This document shows, piece by piece, positions 47,897 to 56,679 of a stretch of DNA of 64,000 bases (position 1 is its first letter; every line of letters begins with the position of its first letter). Under the pieces are notes generated by a model. That model saw nothing but the letters and a program-made list of their open reading frames with translations, was not told where the DNA came from and made no database searches. Both the position numbers and the translations under genes were made by a program. Origin of the DNA: Streptomyces collinus (lineage in GTDB: Bacteria; Actinomycetota; Actinomycetes; Streptomycetales; Streptomycetaceae); contig NZ_CP133771.1 in the NCBI RefSeq assembly GCF_031348265.1, forward strand, positions 6,944,001 through 7,008,000. Direction: 5' to 3'.

Positions 47897-48892
47897 TCAG
47901 ACCTCCCCGGCGTGCGCGTACGCGGCCCGCATCACGTCCTCCAGGTCCGCCTCGTCCAGGGCGATGTCCGTCACCTCGAACCGTTCGATCACCGCCTTCA
48001 GCGCCTGCTGGACGGTGAGCGCGGCGGGCCCGTCGGGACCGAACACGACCTGCGCGCCCGCGTGCCGCAGCAGCGCGGTGCCCGGCGGCGGTACGACCTC
48101 GGCGTGCGGATCGGCCAGCGTGGCCCGCACCTGCCACGTCGAGCCGAACTTCCGGCGGATCTCGTCGAGCGAGCCGTCCAGCATCAGCCGGCCGTGGTTG
48201 ACCAGCACGACCCGCTCGGCGAGCCGCTCGACCTCCGTCATGTCGTGCGTGGTCAGCAGTACCGTACGGCCGCGCTGCTCCACCTGGTGCCGCAGGAACT
48301 CCCGCACCTGCTCCTTGACCACCACGTCCATGCCGATGGTCGGCTCGTCGAGGAACACCACAGGCGGGTCGTGCAGCAGGGCGGCGGCCAGGTCGCTGCG
48401 CACCCGCTGGCCGAGCGAGAGATGACGGACCCGGGTGTCCCAGAACGACGACAGCTCCAGGATGTCGTCGAACTCCTTGAGCCGGGCGGCGTGTTCGGCC
48501 CTCGGTACCTCGTAGATGTCTCGCAGGATCGCGAACGACTCGCGCACCGGCAGGTCCCACCACAACTGGGTGCGCTGCCCGAACACCGCCCCGACGTTGC
48601 GGGCGTTGCGCTCCCGCTCCCGGTACGGCACCACGCCCGCGACGCGGGCCTCGCCGGAGGTGGGGGTGAGGATGCCGGTGAGGATCTTGATGGTGGTGGA
48701 CTTGCCGGCGCCGTTCGGCCCGAGCAGGGCGAGGAGTTCACCCGCGGCCACGTCGAAGGTGACGTCGGAGACGGCGTGCTTGGCCACCCGCTCGGGGTTG
48801 ACCAGGGACCGGACGGCGCCCGCGAAGCCGGGGCGGCGGACGGTGGTGTGGAAGGTACGGGACAGTCCTCGGACCTCGATGGCGACACTCAA
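47897..48892 (-). CDS. ABC transporter ATP-binding protein (COG4586 type)
   Basis: About 331 residues. Walker A GPNGAGKST, signature LSLGQRVRSDLA, Walker B PPVVFLDEPTIGMD, and switch His in LLTTHDMTEVERLAERV. An N-terminal segment (FHTTVRRPGFAGAVRSLVNPERVAKHAVSDVTF) marks the COG4586 group, which works with the two permeases downstream. The start is uncertain: TTG 48892 has a GGGAG site 12 bases upstream and matches the family N-terminus (SVAIEVRGLSRTF), while ATG 48967 adds 25 residues rich in Ala and Arg. Upstream lies a short AT-richer stretch with repeated TCAATCG and a -35-like TTGACC. Confidence 0.88.
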   Translation of the reverse strand: MSVAIEVRGLSRTFHTTVRRPGFAGAVRSLVNPERVAKHAVSDVTFDVAAGELLALLGPNGAGKSTTIKILTGILTPTSGEARVAGVVPYRERERNARNVGAVFGQRTQLWWDLPVRESFAILRDIYEVPRAEHAARLKEFDDILELSSFWDTRVRHLSLGQRVRSDLAAALLHDPPVVFLDEPTIGMDVVVKEQVREFLRHQVEQRGRTVLLTTHDMTEVERLAERVVLVNHGRLMLDGSLDEIRRKFGSTWQVRATLADPHAEVVPPPGTALLRHAGAQVVFGPDGPAALTVQQALKAVIERFEVTDIALDEADLEDVMRAAYAHAGEV

Positions 48893-49017
48893 CTGACCCA
48901 CCAACTCCCTTGCGGTGAACGCAGCAGCGGCCGGTCGGCGCGAGGGCCGACCGGCCGCGGACGACATCCCGACACTCTCGGAATGTCGATCAATCGGTCA
49001 ATCGATTAATCAGCTTC

Positions 49018-51891
49018 TTACCTGGTGGTCGAGAACACGAACGAGAACTCCACCGGCTCCGCCTTCAGGAAGTACTGCGGCAGCGGGCCCGGGCCGCAGG
49101 ACTGCGAGCCGACACCGTGCAGCCCGTGGTCGAGGTTGACCCACACCGTGTCGCCGGCCGCGAGGTCGGTCCGGTGCCGGGCGGCGTCCAGCTGCTCGGT
49201 CGTCCAGCGCCGCGCCGTGAACCAGAACTCCGGGTCGCCCTCGATCCGGAGACCGCCGAGCTCCACCCACCGGACGTCGGCGCGGGCGCCGTTCTCCTGC
49301 GGGCGGACGTACGGCGTCTGCAGCCGGTCCACCGTCGATTGCCAGCGGCCCACCATGGACGCCGTCCTGCTGTCCGGGTACGCCTCGCCGGGACCGCCGC
49401 CGAACCACTCCACCCGGTCCGCCTCCGGCAGCCCGAAGCGGACGCCGAGCCGCGGCAGCGGCACCGTCCAGTCGCCCTCCGGCGTCACGGACACGGACAG
49501 CCGCAGCCGCTCGCCGTCGGACGTCCAGCGGTACACCGTGTCCAGGCCCACTTCGCGGGCTGCGGGCGCCACCCGGGTCCGCACCGTCAGCGCGTCGTCG
49601 CCGGCCTCGACCGAGACCAGGCGGTGCCGCATCCGGTGCAGGCCGAGCGTGCGCCACAGCATCCCGTAGCGGGTGTCCGTCTGCCACTCGGCACCGTCGT
49701 CGTTGTCGGTCGGCGCCCGCCACACGTCCAGCCGCGGCGTCGCGCCGACCTCCACCCCGCCGATCGAGAGCAGCGCACCGGTGCGGGCGTCGAACCCGGC
49801 CGGGCCCAGCGTGATCCGGCCCTCCTCGACCACGGGCCGGTCGGTCGCCGGGAACGACGGCAGTGGCCGCGCCCCCACCGCGAACTGGCCCCAGGCCACG
49901 ACGTGGCCCTTCGCGGCCCAGGACGTGTCGTTCGCGAGCAGCGCCCGCACCGTCCACTGGCGTTCGCCGCCCCGGCCGTCCGCGGGCGGCTCCGGCAGCT
50001 TGACCTCGGCGCTCTCGCCCGGCGCGAGCGCCGGCACCGCGAGCGAACCCGACTCGACGGTCTCGCCGTCCACCTGGCACGACCACTCGAAGGCCAGCGC
50101 CGACAGATCGGCGAAGTCCTGCTTGTTGGTGACGTGCACGATGCCGTTGGCGCCGTCGCCCTCGATGCGGACCGGCTCGATGACCTTCTTGTACTCGATC
50201 AGGCCCGGCGACGGCGTCCGGTCCGGGAAGACCAGCCCGTCGCACACGAAGTTGCCGTCGTGCAGCTCCTCGCCGAAGTCACCGCCGTAGGCGTAGCCCA
50301 GCTCGGCGTGCTTGACGCCGTGGTCGATCCACTCCCAGATGAACCCGCCCTGCAGCCGGTCGTACTTCTCGAACAGCTCCTGGTAGTCGGCGAGCCCGCC
50401 GGGGCCGTTGCCCATGGCGTGCGCGTACTCGCACTGGATGAACGGCAGCTCGCGGCGCTTGTGGGTGCCGCCGTCGAGCTGCTGCCCGATCTTCTCGACC
50501 TCGTCGTGGAAGGCGTACATCCGCGAGTACACGTCCGTGTCGCGGCAGTTCCAGTCGCCCTCGTAGTGCACCAGCCGCTCGGGGTCGCGGCCGTGGATCC
50601 ACTCGGCCATGGCGGTCAGACCGCGGCCGGTGCCGGCCTCGTTGCCCAGCGACCAGAACACGATCGACGGGTGGTTCTTGTCCCGCTCGACCATGCGCGC
50701 GGCGCGGTCCAGCAGGGCCGGGGTCCAGCGGTCGTCGTCGACCGGGTTGTCCCGCCAGTCCTGCTCGGTGAAGCCGTGGGTCTCCAGGTCGCACTCGTCG
50801 ATGACCCACAGGCCGTACTCGTCGCACAGGTCCAGGAAGGCCGGGTGCGGCGGGTAGTGCGAGGTGCGCACGGCGTTGAGGTTGTGCCGCTTCATCAGCA
50901 GCACGTCCTCGCGCATGGTCTCCAGGTCGAGCGCGCGGCCCCGCTCGGGGTGCCACTCGTGCCGGTTGACGCCCTTGAAGAGGACGGCCGTGCCGTTGAC
51001 CTTGACGAGCCCGTCCTCCAGGACGACCGTCCGGAAACCGATCCGCAGCGGCACCCGCTCCCCGTCCGTGGCCAGCACACCGTCGTACAGCTTCGGCGTC
51101 TCGGCCGTCCAGGGCTCCACGGCCACCGTGACCGGCTCGCCGGTCGCGACATCGATGTCCAGGGCCGGGACGAGCACCCGCCCGTCGACGCCGGAGTCGA
51201 CGCGCAGGGTGCCCTCGCCGGTGGTGTGGTCGTAGGAGGCGTGGACGAAGAAGTCGGCGACGCTGCCCGCCGGGCGGTGCAGCAGCGTCACGTCACGGAA
51301 GATGCCCGGCAGCCACCACTGGTCCTGGTCTTCCAGGTACGACCCCGCCGACCACTGGTGCACGCGCACCGCGAGCACGTTGCTCCCCGGCTTCAGCAGC
51401 TCACCGACCGCGAACTCGTGCGCCAGACGTGAGCCCTTGAACTCGCCGAGCTCGGTGCCGTTCAGCCAGACGCGGGCGCAGGACTCGACCCCGTCGAAGC
51501 GCAGCACCGCCCCGCCGTCCGACGGCCAGTCGGACGGCAGATCGAAGACGCGCAGGTGGTCGCCGGTCGGGTTCTCCGTCGGGACGTACGGCGGGTCCAC
51601 CGGGAAGGGGTACAGGTGGTTGGTGTAGATCGGGGAGCCGAACGCCCCGTCGCCCTGGAGGACCCAGTGCCCGGGGACCGTGACCTCGGCCCAGTTCCCG
51701 GCGTCGTAGCCCTCTTCGGCGAACGAGTCGTCCTCGGCGCCGGCCGTCGCGGACAGCCGGAAGCGCCAGCTGCCGTTCAGCGACAGGGACCGCGCGTCCG
51801 AGGACGCGTACCAGGCACGGGGCGGCAGGGCACCGCTGCCCGGGGAGACGTCCTCGACGTAGTCGACGGATGGGGTCGTGCGGAAAGACAT
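49018..51891 (-). CDS. GH2 beta-galactosidase
   Basis: 957 residues, close to the E. coli LacZ length and with the same five-domain order: jelly roll (~40-210), Ig-like (~215-290), TIM barrel (~295-590), Ig-like and the C-terminal Bgal_small_N domain (~690-957, ending WVNLDHGLHGVGSQSCGPGPLPQY). Acid/base Glu418 in SLGNEAGTG and nucleophile Glu488 in FIQCEYAHAMGN are present, as are the NRHEWHPERGR and RTSHYPPHP motifs. It has no signal peptide and should cleave imported beta-galactosides in the cytoplasm. It is the last gene of the cluster C transporter operon, 12 bp after a permease. Confidence 0.95.
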   Translation of the reverse strand: MSFRTTPSVDYVEDVSPGSGALPPRAWYASSDARSLSLNGSWRFRLSATAGAEDDSFAEEGYDAGNWAEVTVPGHWVLQGDGAFGSPIYTNHLYPFPVDPPYVPTENPTGDHLRVFDLPSDWPSDGGAVLRFDGVESCARVWLNGTELGEFKGSRLAHEFAVGELLKPGSNVLAVRVHQWSAGSYLEDQDQWWLPGIFRDVTLLHRPAGSVADFFVHASYDHTTGEGTLRVDSGVDGRVLVPALDIDVATGEPVTVAVEPWTAETPKLYDGVLATDGERVPLRIGFRTVVLEDGLVKVNGTAVLFKGVNRHEWHPERGRALDLETMREDVLLMKRHNLNAVRTSHYPPHPAFLDLCDEYGLWVIDECDLETHGFTEQDWRDNPVDDDRWTPALLDRAARMVERDKNHPSIVFWSLGNEAGTGRGLTAMAEWIHGRDPERLVHYEGDWNCRDTDVYSRMYAFHDEVEKIGQQLDGGTHKRRELPFIQCEYAHAMGNGPGGLADYQELFEKYDRLQGGFIWEWIDHGVKHAELGYAYGGDFGEELHDGNFVCDGLVFPDRTPSPGLIEYKKVIEPVRIEGDGANGIVHVTNKQDFADLSALAFEWSCQVDGETVESGSLAVPALAPGESAEVKLPEPPADGRGGERQWTVRALLANDTSWAAKGHVVAWGQFAVGARPLPSFPATDRPVVEEGRITLGPAGFDARTGALLSIGGVEVGATPRLDVWRAPTDNDDGAEWQTDTRYGMLWRTLGLHRMRHRLVSVEAGDDALTVRTRVAPAAREVGLDTVYRWTSDGERLRLSVSVTPEGDWTVPLPRLGVRFGLPEADRVEWFGGGPGEAYPDSRTASMVGRWQSTVDRLQTPYVRPQENGARADVRWVELGGLRIEGDPEFWFTARRWTTEQLDAARHRTDLAAGDTVWVNLDHGLHGVGSQSCGPGPLPQYFLKAEPVEFSFVFSTTR

Positions 51892-51903
51892 CGGTCTCCT
51901 AGC

Positions 51904-52785
51904 TCAGCCCTTGATGCCGGTCTGTGCGATCCCCTGCACCAGCCAGCGCTGGAGGAAGAGGAAGACGAAGATCAGGGGCAGGATCGAGATGGCGGTGGCC
52001 ATGAAGATCAGGTGGTAGTTGACGGTCTGGTTCGTCATATACGACGACAGCGCCACCTGGACTGTCCAGGCACTCGGATCCTGTCCGATGACCAGGGGCC
52101 ACAGGAAGGCGTTCCAGCCGTTGATGAAGGTGATCGTGGCGATGGCCGCGAAGAAGTTCAGCGAGTTCGGCACGACGATCCGCCAGTACGCGCCCCAGTA
52201 GCCGAGCCCGTCCACGCGCGCCGCCTCCTCCAGCTCCTTCGGGAATCCGAGGAAGTACTGCCGGAACAGGAAGCACGTGAAACCACTGAAGAGGCCCGGG
52301 ATGATCAGACCCCGGTAACTGTCCACCCAGCCGAGGGACGAGACCAGAACGAAGCTCGGCACGAACGTGACGGCCGTGGGAACCATCAGGGTCACGAGAA
52401 CGGCGTAGAACACCTTGTTCGCGTGCTTGAACGGGATCCGGGCGAGGCCGTACCCGGCCATCGAGCAGATCAGCAGAATGCCCGAGGTGTGCAGGACGGC
52501 GACGACGACCGAGTTCCACAGGGACCTGGCGAAGTCGACGGTGACGTCGTCGAACGGCTCGCTGAAGTTGCCCCACTGGATGGAGGCGGGGAACCACTTC
52601 CACTCCTCACCAGTGATCTCCTGGTCCGTCATCAGCGCGTTGCGGACGATCAGGTAGAAGGGGATCAGGAAGAGAAGGCCCGCGACGCCGGTCGCGATGT
52701 ACAGGCCGGTGTTGCCGATGACGCCGCCGCGCTTCGCCTTGCCCGGCTTGGCGGTCTTCCTGACGTCGGGTGCTGTGGTGGTCAC
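51904..52785 (-). CDS. Carbohydrate ABC transporter permease (MalG type), cluster C
   Basis: 293 residues. A Lys-rich tail is followed by six membrane helices; EAA loop EEAARVDGLGYWGAYWRIVVPNS. The C-terminus GIAQTGIKG is typical. It overlaps the upstream permease by four bases (ATGA type) and is followed within 12 bp by the beta-galactosidase, so galactosides are the likely cargo. It depends on an ATPase encoded elsewhere. Confidence 0.9.
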   Translation of the reverse strand: MTTTAPDVRKTAKPGKAKRGGVIGNTGLYIATGVAGLLFLIPFYLIVRNALMTDQEITGEEWKWFPASIQWGNFSEPFDDVTVDFARSLWNSVVVAVLHTSGILLICSMAGYGLARIPFKHANKVFYAVLVTLMVPTAVTFVPSFVLVSSLGWVDSYRGLIIPGLFSGFTCFLFRQYFLGFPKELEEAARVDGLGYWGAYWRIVVPNSLNFFAAIATITFINGWNAFLWPLVIGQDPSAWTVQVALSSYMTNQTVNYHLIFMATAISILPLIFVFLFLQRWLVQGIAQTGIKG

Positions 52786-53747
52786 TTGGTCTCCTCACCC
52801 CTTCCGAAGCCCATGATCTTGCCCTGGAGCAGCGTGACGACGCAGATGAGCAGGGTCAGGACGACCGCGCCCGCGCTGCCCGCGCCGTAGTTCTGGTTCT
52901 GGCCGAGGGCCATCTTGTAGAGCTCGACCAGTGGGGGCTGGCCCCAGGTGGCCTTGCCGAGAAGGTTGAAGAACTCGTCGAAGGCCTGGTAGGCGGCGAC
53001 CAGCAGGAGCAGGATCACCGCCGTGGACGTGGCCCGCAGCTGCGGCAGCGTGATGTGCCGGAAGGTCTGCCAGCCCGGCTTGGCGCCGTCGATGGAGGCG
53101 GCCTCGTACAGCTCCCGCGGGATGTTCTGCAGCGCCGCGATGAAAAGGATCATGTAGAAACCCGACTGCAGCCAGAGGCGGACGGTCACGATGACCAGCC
53201 AGTACCAGGGCGGGTCGGGGTTGGCCAGCCAGGCGACGTTGTCGATGCCGAACCAGCCGATGACGGTGTTGGCCAGGCCGAAGCGGACGCCGTTGAAGAT
53301 GGACATCTTCCAGATCAGTGCGGCGGCGACATAGCTGACGGCGGTCGGGATGAAGAACACCGACCGGAAGAACGCACGCATGAACCGCAGCCGGTTGACC
53401 AGCAGGGCCAGCCCCAGCGAGAGGGCCCAGGTGGCGGGCACGATGAACGCGGCGAACACGGTGAACGTGACGAGGGAGTTCCGGAAGTTCGTGTCCGTCA
53501 GGATCTGCTGGTAGTTGTCGAACCCGACGAACTCGCTCGGCGTGACCGTGAAGCGCGCCTCGAAGAAGCTGAGCCAGATGCTCCAGCCGATGGGCACGAA
53601 GACGAAGATGACCAGGCCGAGCAGGAACGGACCGGTGAAGAGCCAGAAGTTGAAGGTGCTGTTCGCCCTCAGGCCCCGCCGCGGCCGAGGCTTGGAGACC
53701 TTGGCCGGGGCGGGCTGGGCGACCCCGCGCGTGGTGGTGGTCGACAT
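52782..53747 (-). CDS. Carbohydrate ABC transporter permease (MalF type), cluster C
   Basis: 321 residues with a 35-residue basic tail and six membrane helices. EAA loop: EAASIDGAKPGWQTFRHITLPQL. FVFVPIGWSIWLSFFEARFTV and VGFDNYQQIL are typical of the MalF/UgpA group. It lies 20 bp after the binding-protein stop and overlaps the next permease. Together they form the membrane part of a galactoside importer. Confidence 0.9.
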   Translation of the reverse strand: MSTTTTRGVAQPAPAKVSKPRPRRGLRANSTFNFWLFTGPFLLGLVIFVFVPIGWSIWLSFFEARFTVTPSEFVGFDNYQQILTDTNFRNSLVTFTVFAAFIVPATWALSLGLALLVNRLRFMRAFFRSVFFIPTAVSYVAAALIWKMSIFNGVRFGLANTVIGWFGIDNVAWLANPDPPWYWLVIVTVRLWLQSGFYMILFIAALQNIPRELYEAASIDGAKPGWQTFRHITLPQLRATSTAVILLLLVAAYQAFDEFFNLLGKATWGQPPLVELYKMALGQNQNYGAGSAGAVVLTLLICVVTLLQGKIMGFGRGEETK

Positions 53748-53767
53748 GTCGAGATCCGTCCGGTGGT

Positions 53768-55030
53768 CTATCCGAAGAGCTTCTTGAGTTCGGCGTCGAC
53801 CTTCTTCTCACAGGCGTCGAGCGCGGCCTTCGGGTCGCCGTTCTTGCGGACGGTGTTGGCGATCACGTCCCAGAACGCGGCGATCATGGCCTGCGTCCAG
53901 CCGATGTTGTCGAAGTGGCCGAACTCGTTGAAGAGCTTGACGCCCTCGGCCGGCAGACCGGACTTCAGCTTGGTCGCGGACTGGGCGAGCGAGGTGCGCG
54001 GCGGGATGTGGAAGCCGTAGGAGGTGGCGAAGTCCTCCTGGTACTTCTTCTGGTCGATCCACAGCCACTTGACGTATTCCTTGGCCGCGTCGACGTTCTT
54101 GCCCTTGGCGTTGACGAACATGGACCAGCCGCCGTTGTAGACCGACTGCTTGCCGGCCGAGCCGACCTTCGGGAACGGGAAGATGCCGATGTCGTCGCCG
54201 AGCGCCTTCTGCATGGCCGGCATGGCCCACATGCCGCACCACTGCATGGCGGTGAGGCCCTGGATGAGGGCCGACGGGTCCCACGAGTCGGCGGGGGCGT
54301 CGAGGAGCAGGTTGCCGCTGGTGAAGAGCCCACGGAGCTGCTTGAGGCCCTCGGCGACGGCGTCGGTGTTGAAGGCGGGCTTGTTGTCCGCGGTGAGCGT
54401 GTCGGCGCCGGCCGACCAGATCAGCGGACGGTCGATCGAGGTCAGGTCGTTGCCGAGGAAGAGGCCCTTGACCTTGCTGGTGGTCAGCTTGTCGGCGGCC
54501 TCGATCAGCTCTTCCAGCGTGGTCGGGACCTCGATCTTCGCCTTCTCGAACAGCGAGGGCCGGTAGAAGAGGAACTGCGGGTCGTCGATCATCCGGACGC
54601 CGTATATCTTGCCGTCGACCGTGTGGGACTTGATGTCGGCCGGGTTGAAGTCGTCCTTGACCGGATCGATGATGTCGCTCAGGTCGGCCACCTGACCGCT
54701 CTTGACCATCTGGATCTGCGGGTGGAACTCGAAGACGTCCGGCGCGTTCTTGGTGAGCAGCGCGGCGAACAGCTTCTGCTCGTAGTTGTTGCCGGTGATC
54801 CACTGCGTGGTGACGTTGGCGTCCTTGTAGTCCTTCGCGTACCGCTTCACAGCCTGCTCGACGCCGGCCTCGCCGTACGCGTGGAAGTACTGGACGAGGC
54901 CGTCGCCCGAACCTCCGCTGCCCCGGCCGGTGTTGCTGCCGCACGCGGCGAGTCCGCCCGCGGCGGCCAGGCCCATCGCGGCCCGCAGTACGTTTCGGCG
55001 GTCCCAGTTCATGTTGCTCGATGCCGACAT
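53768..55030 (-). CDS. Extracellular sugar-binding lipoprotein, cluster C
   Basis: 420 residues. Tat-like RRNVLRAAMGLAAAGG then lipobox LAAC, lipidated Cys30, and a Gly/Ser spacer. Mature part is a family 1 solute-binding protein (VQYFHAYGEAGVEQAVKRYAKDYKDANVTTQW, APDVFEFHPQIQMVKSGQVADLSDIIDPVKDDF, EVPTTLEELIEAADKL, LTAMQWCGMWAMPAM). It should capture galacto-oligosaccharides, given the downstream beta-galactosidase. A CAAGGGGTT element lies about 130 bp upstream and has a near copy before the ROK gene, so the adjacent ROK regulator probably controls this operon. Confidence 0.92.
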   Translation of the reverse strand: MSASSNMNWDRRNVLRAAMGLAAAGGLAACGSNTGRGSGGSGDGLVQYFHAYGEAGVEQAVKRYAKDYKDANVTTQWITGNNYEQKLFAALLTKNAPDVFEFHPQIQMVKSGQVADLSDIIDPVKDDFNPADIKSHTVDGKIYGVRMIDDPQFLFYRPSLFEKAKIEVPTTLEELIEAADKLTTSKVKGLFLGNDLTSIDRPLIWSAGADTLTADNKPAFNTDAVAEGLKQLRGLFTSGNLLLDAPADSWDPSALIQGLTAMQWCGMWAMPAMQKALGDDIGIFPFPKVGSAGKQSVYNGGWSMFVNAKGKNVDAAKEYVKWLWIDQKKYQEDFATSYGFHIPPRTSLAQSATKLKSGLPAEGVKLFNEFGHFDNIGWTQAMIAAFWDVIANTVRKNGDPKAALDACEKKVDAELKKLFG

Positions 55031-55157
55031 GCTGACGTCCTTGTCTCGAGTGCGGCTGCGGCTCTGCGGCTCACTGCCTGATGGCTCACGGCCCGGGGGC
55101 TCGCGCCAGATGGCTCAAAGAGAGGTGCGGTGCGGGACGCTAGAGCTTCGGCTAAGG

Positions 55158-55174
55158 CTTCGGCAAGGGGTTGG
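55158..55174. promoter_or_regulatory. Probable ROK operator before cluster C
   Basis: CTTCGGCAAGGGGTTGG. It matches CTTTCGACAAGGGGTTTGG (56592-56610) before the ROK gene. It lies in the 231 bp between the binding-protein start and the ROK stop; the rest of that gap has short GGCTC/GGCTTCGGC direct repeats. Confidence 0.5.
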
Positions 55175-55261
55175 ACGAAGTCTGTACGAAGCGTTGTGTC
55201 CGGTTCGCAATTTCGAACACGTGCGGGGTGTGGAGGAGTTGGTTCCGCCGCCGCGAGGTCG

Positions 55262-56509
55262 CTACGACGGTGGGGTGGTGGTGCGGCTCCTCACGGGTGC
55301 GGCGCGTTTGCCGTTCTTCTGCCCGACGGCCTGGAGAGCGCCTTCCAGCGCGAACGTCGCCGCGCCCAGGCACACCGGGTCGGTGGGGATCGGGGAGAGG
55401 ACGATCTCGGTGGCGGCCAGCGGCCGCGGCAGCGCGTGCCGGGTCACGGCCTCGCGCACCTCGTGCAGCAGCGGTTCGCCCAGGGTGCGGGCGACCCAGC
55501 TGCTCAGCACGACGATCTCGGGGTTGAACAGGTTCACCAGGTCCGCGACACCGGCGCCCAGGTAGCGGGCGGTCTCATGGACGGCCCGGCGTGCCACCGG
55601 GTCGTCCGCCGCGACCCCGCGGGCCAGGGCGTTGATCGTCGCCGTCTGGTCGTCCGGGTGCAGCAGCTCGCTGTCGGGGCCGATCTCCCGCAGGTTCAGC
55701 ATGATGCCGCGCGCGCCCACGTACGTCTCGACGCAGCCGTGGTTGCCGCAGCGGCACAGGCGCCCGTCCAGCACCATCGTGGTGTGGCCCCACTCGCCGG
55801 CGCTGTTGCTGACACCCCGGTGCAGCCCGCCGCCCAGGACGAGTCCGGCGCCCACGCCGGTCCCGAGGTTGACCACCACGGCGTCCCCGCGTCCGCGCGC
55901 GGCCCCGAACCACAGCTCGGCGACCGCGCTGGCGCGCAGCGGATTGTCCAGGTAGAGCGGGTAGGCGATGTGCTCGGTGAGCAGGTCGAGGAGCGGTACG
56001 TCGTGCCAGTCCCAGTTGGGCGCGTACTCCGAGATGCCGGTCGCGCGGTCCACCTGCCCCGGCACGCTCACGCCGACCCCGAGCACCCGGGCGCCCTCGA
56101 TGCCGGCCTGCATGACCACCGATCCGACGGCCGTGGCCACATGGCCCACCACCTGCTCGGGCAGGCTTTCGCTGGGCCGGACGTCCTCCTCGGCGCGGGC
56201 CAGCACGTTCAGCCCGAGGTCGAACAGCTCGACATGGACGTACGTCTCGGCGATGTCGACGCCGATCAGAGCGCCGCCCGAGGAGTTGACCGCGACCAGG
56301 CCCCGGGGGCGCCCGCCCGCCGAGTCCTCGAAGCCGACCTCGGTGATCATGCGGAGGTCGAGCAGCTCGCCGACGAGTGTGGCCACCGTCGCGAGGCTGA
56401 GGCCCGTGGCCGCTGCCAGCTCCTGCCGGGAGGTCGGTGACTCCGCGATGATCTGGCGCAGCACCTCGTAGCGGTTCGCGGTGCGGATGTCACGTGATGT
56501 GCGCTTCAC
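55262..56509 (-). CDS. ROK family transcriptional regulator
   Basis: About 415 residues from GTG 56509 (KRTSRDIRTANRYEVLRQI); a longer GTG start at 56560 is possible. Residues 1-65 form a winged HTH (SRQELAAATGLSLATVATLVGELLDLRMI). The ROK domain follows: LIGVDIAETYVHVELFDLG, VGVSVPGQVDRATG, NLGTGVGAGLVLGGGLHRG and the zinc motif CRCGNHGCVE. It is a sugar-responsive repressor or activator of the NagC/XylR type. The position beside a beta-galactosidase/ABC operon on the same strand and the shared CAAGGGGTT element suggest that it senses a galactoside and controls cluster C and itself. Confidence 0.9.
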   Translation of the reverse strand: MKRTSRDIRTANRYEVLRQIIAESPTSRQELAAATGLSLATVATLVGELLDLRMITEVGFEDSAGGRPRGLVAVNSSGGALIGVDIAETYVHVELFDLGLNVLARAEEDVRPSESLPEQVVGHVATAVGSVVMQAGIEGARVLGVGVSVPGQVDRATGISEYAPNWDWHDVPLLDLLTEHIAYPLYLDNPLRASAVAELWFGAARGRGDAVVVNLGTGVGAGLVLGGGLHRGVSNSAGEWGHTTMVLDGRLCRCGNHGCVETYVGARGIMLNLREIGPDSELLHPDDQTATINALARGVAADDPVARRAVHETARYLGAGVADLVNLFNPEIVVLSSWVARTLGEPLLHEVREAVTRHALPRPLAATEIVLSPIPTDPVCLGAATFALEGALQAVGQKNGKRAAPVRSRTTTPPS

Positions 56510-56591
56510 CGGGGTGCCCCATTCCTTCCCAGACCGGCCGGGCCGGGTCGACGTCGGCACCGGCGCGGCGCAAGGCTATGGGCTGCCGGGA

Positions 56592-56627
56592 CTTTCGACA
56601 AGGGGTTTGGAAAGGGGCTTTATAAAG
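56592..56627 (-). promoter_or_regulatory. ROK gene upstream elements
   Basis: CTTTCGACAAGGGGTTTGG (56592-56610, plus strand) and, 7 bp on, the perfect palindrome CTTTATAAAG (56618-56627), which is unusually AT-rich for this DNA. Likely promoter and autoregulatory site. Confidence 0.45.
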
Positions 56628-56679
56628 TGCTCGCCCGGGGAGGAGCGGGGGTGGCCGGGCATGGCCTGCTCATGATGCC

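Noticed and set aside
46284..48967. Biosynthetic gene cluster resistance module (MFS, ABC-2 exporter, nucleotidyltransferase, TetR)
   Set aside because: No polyketide, peptide or terpene biosynthetic gene lies within the window, so there is no basis for a cluster call.
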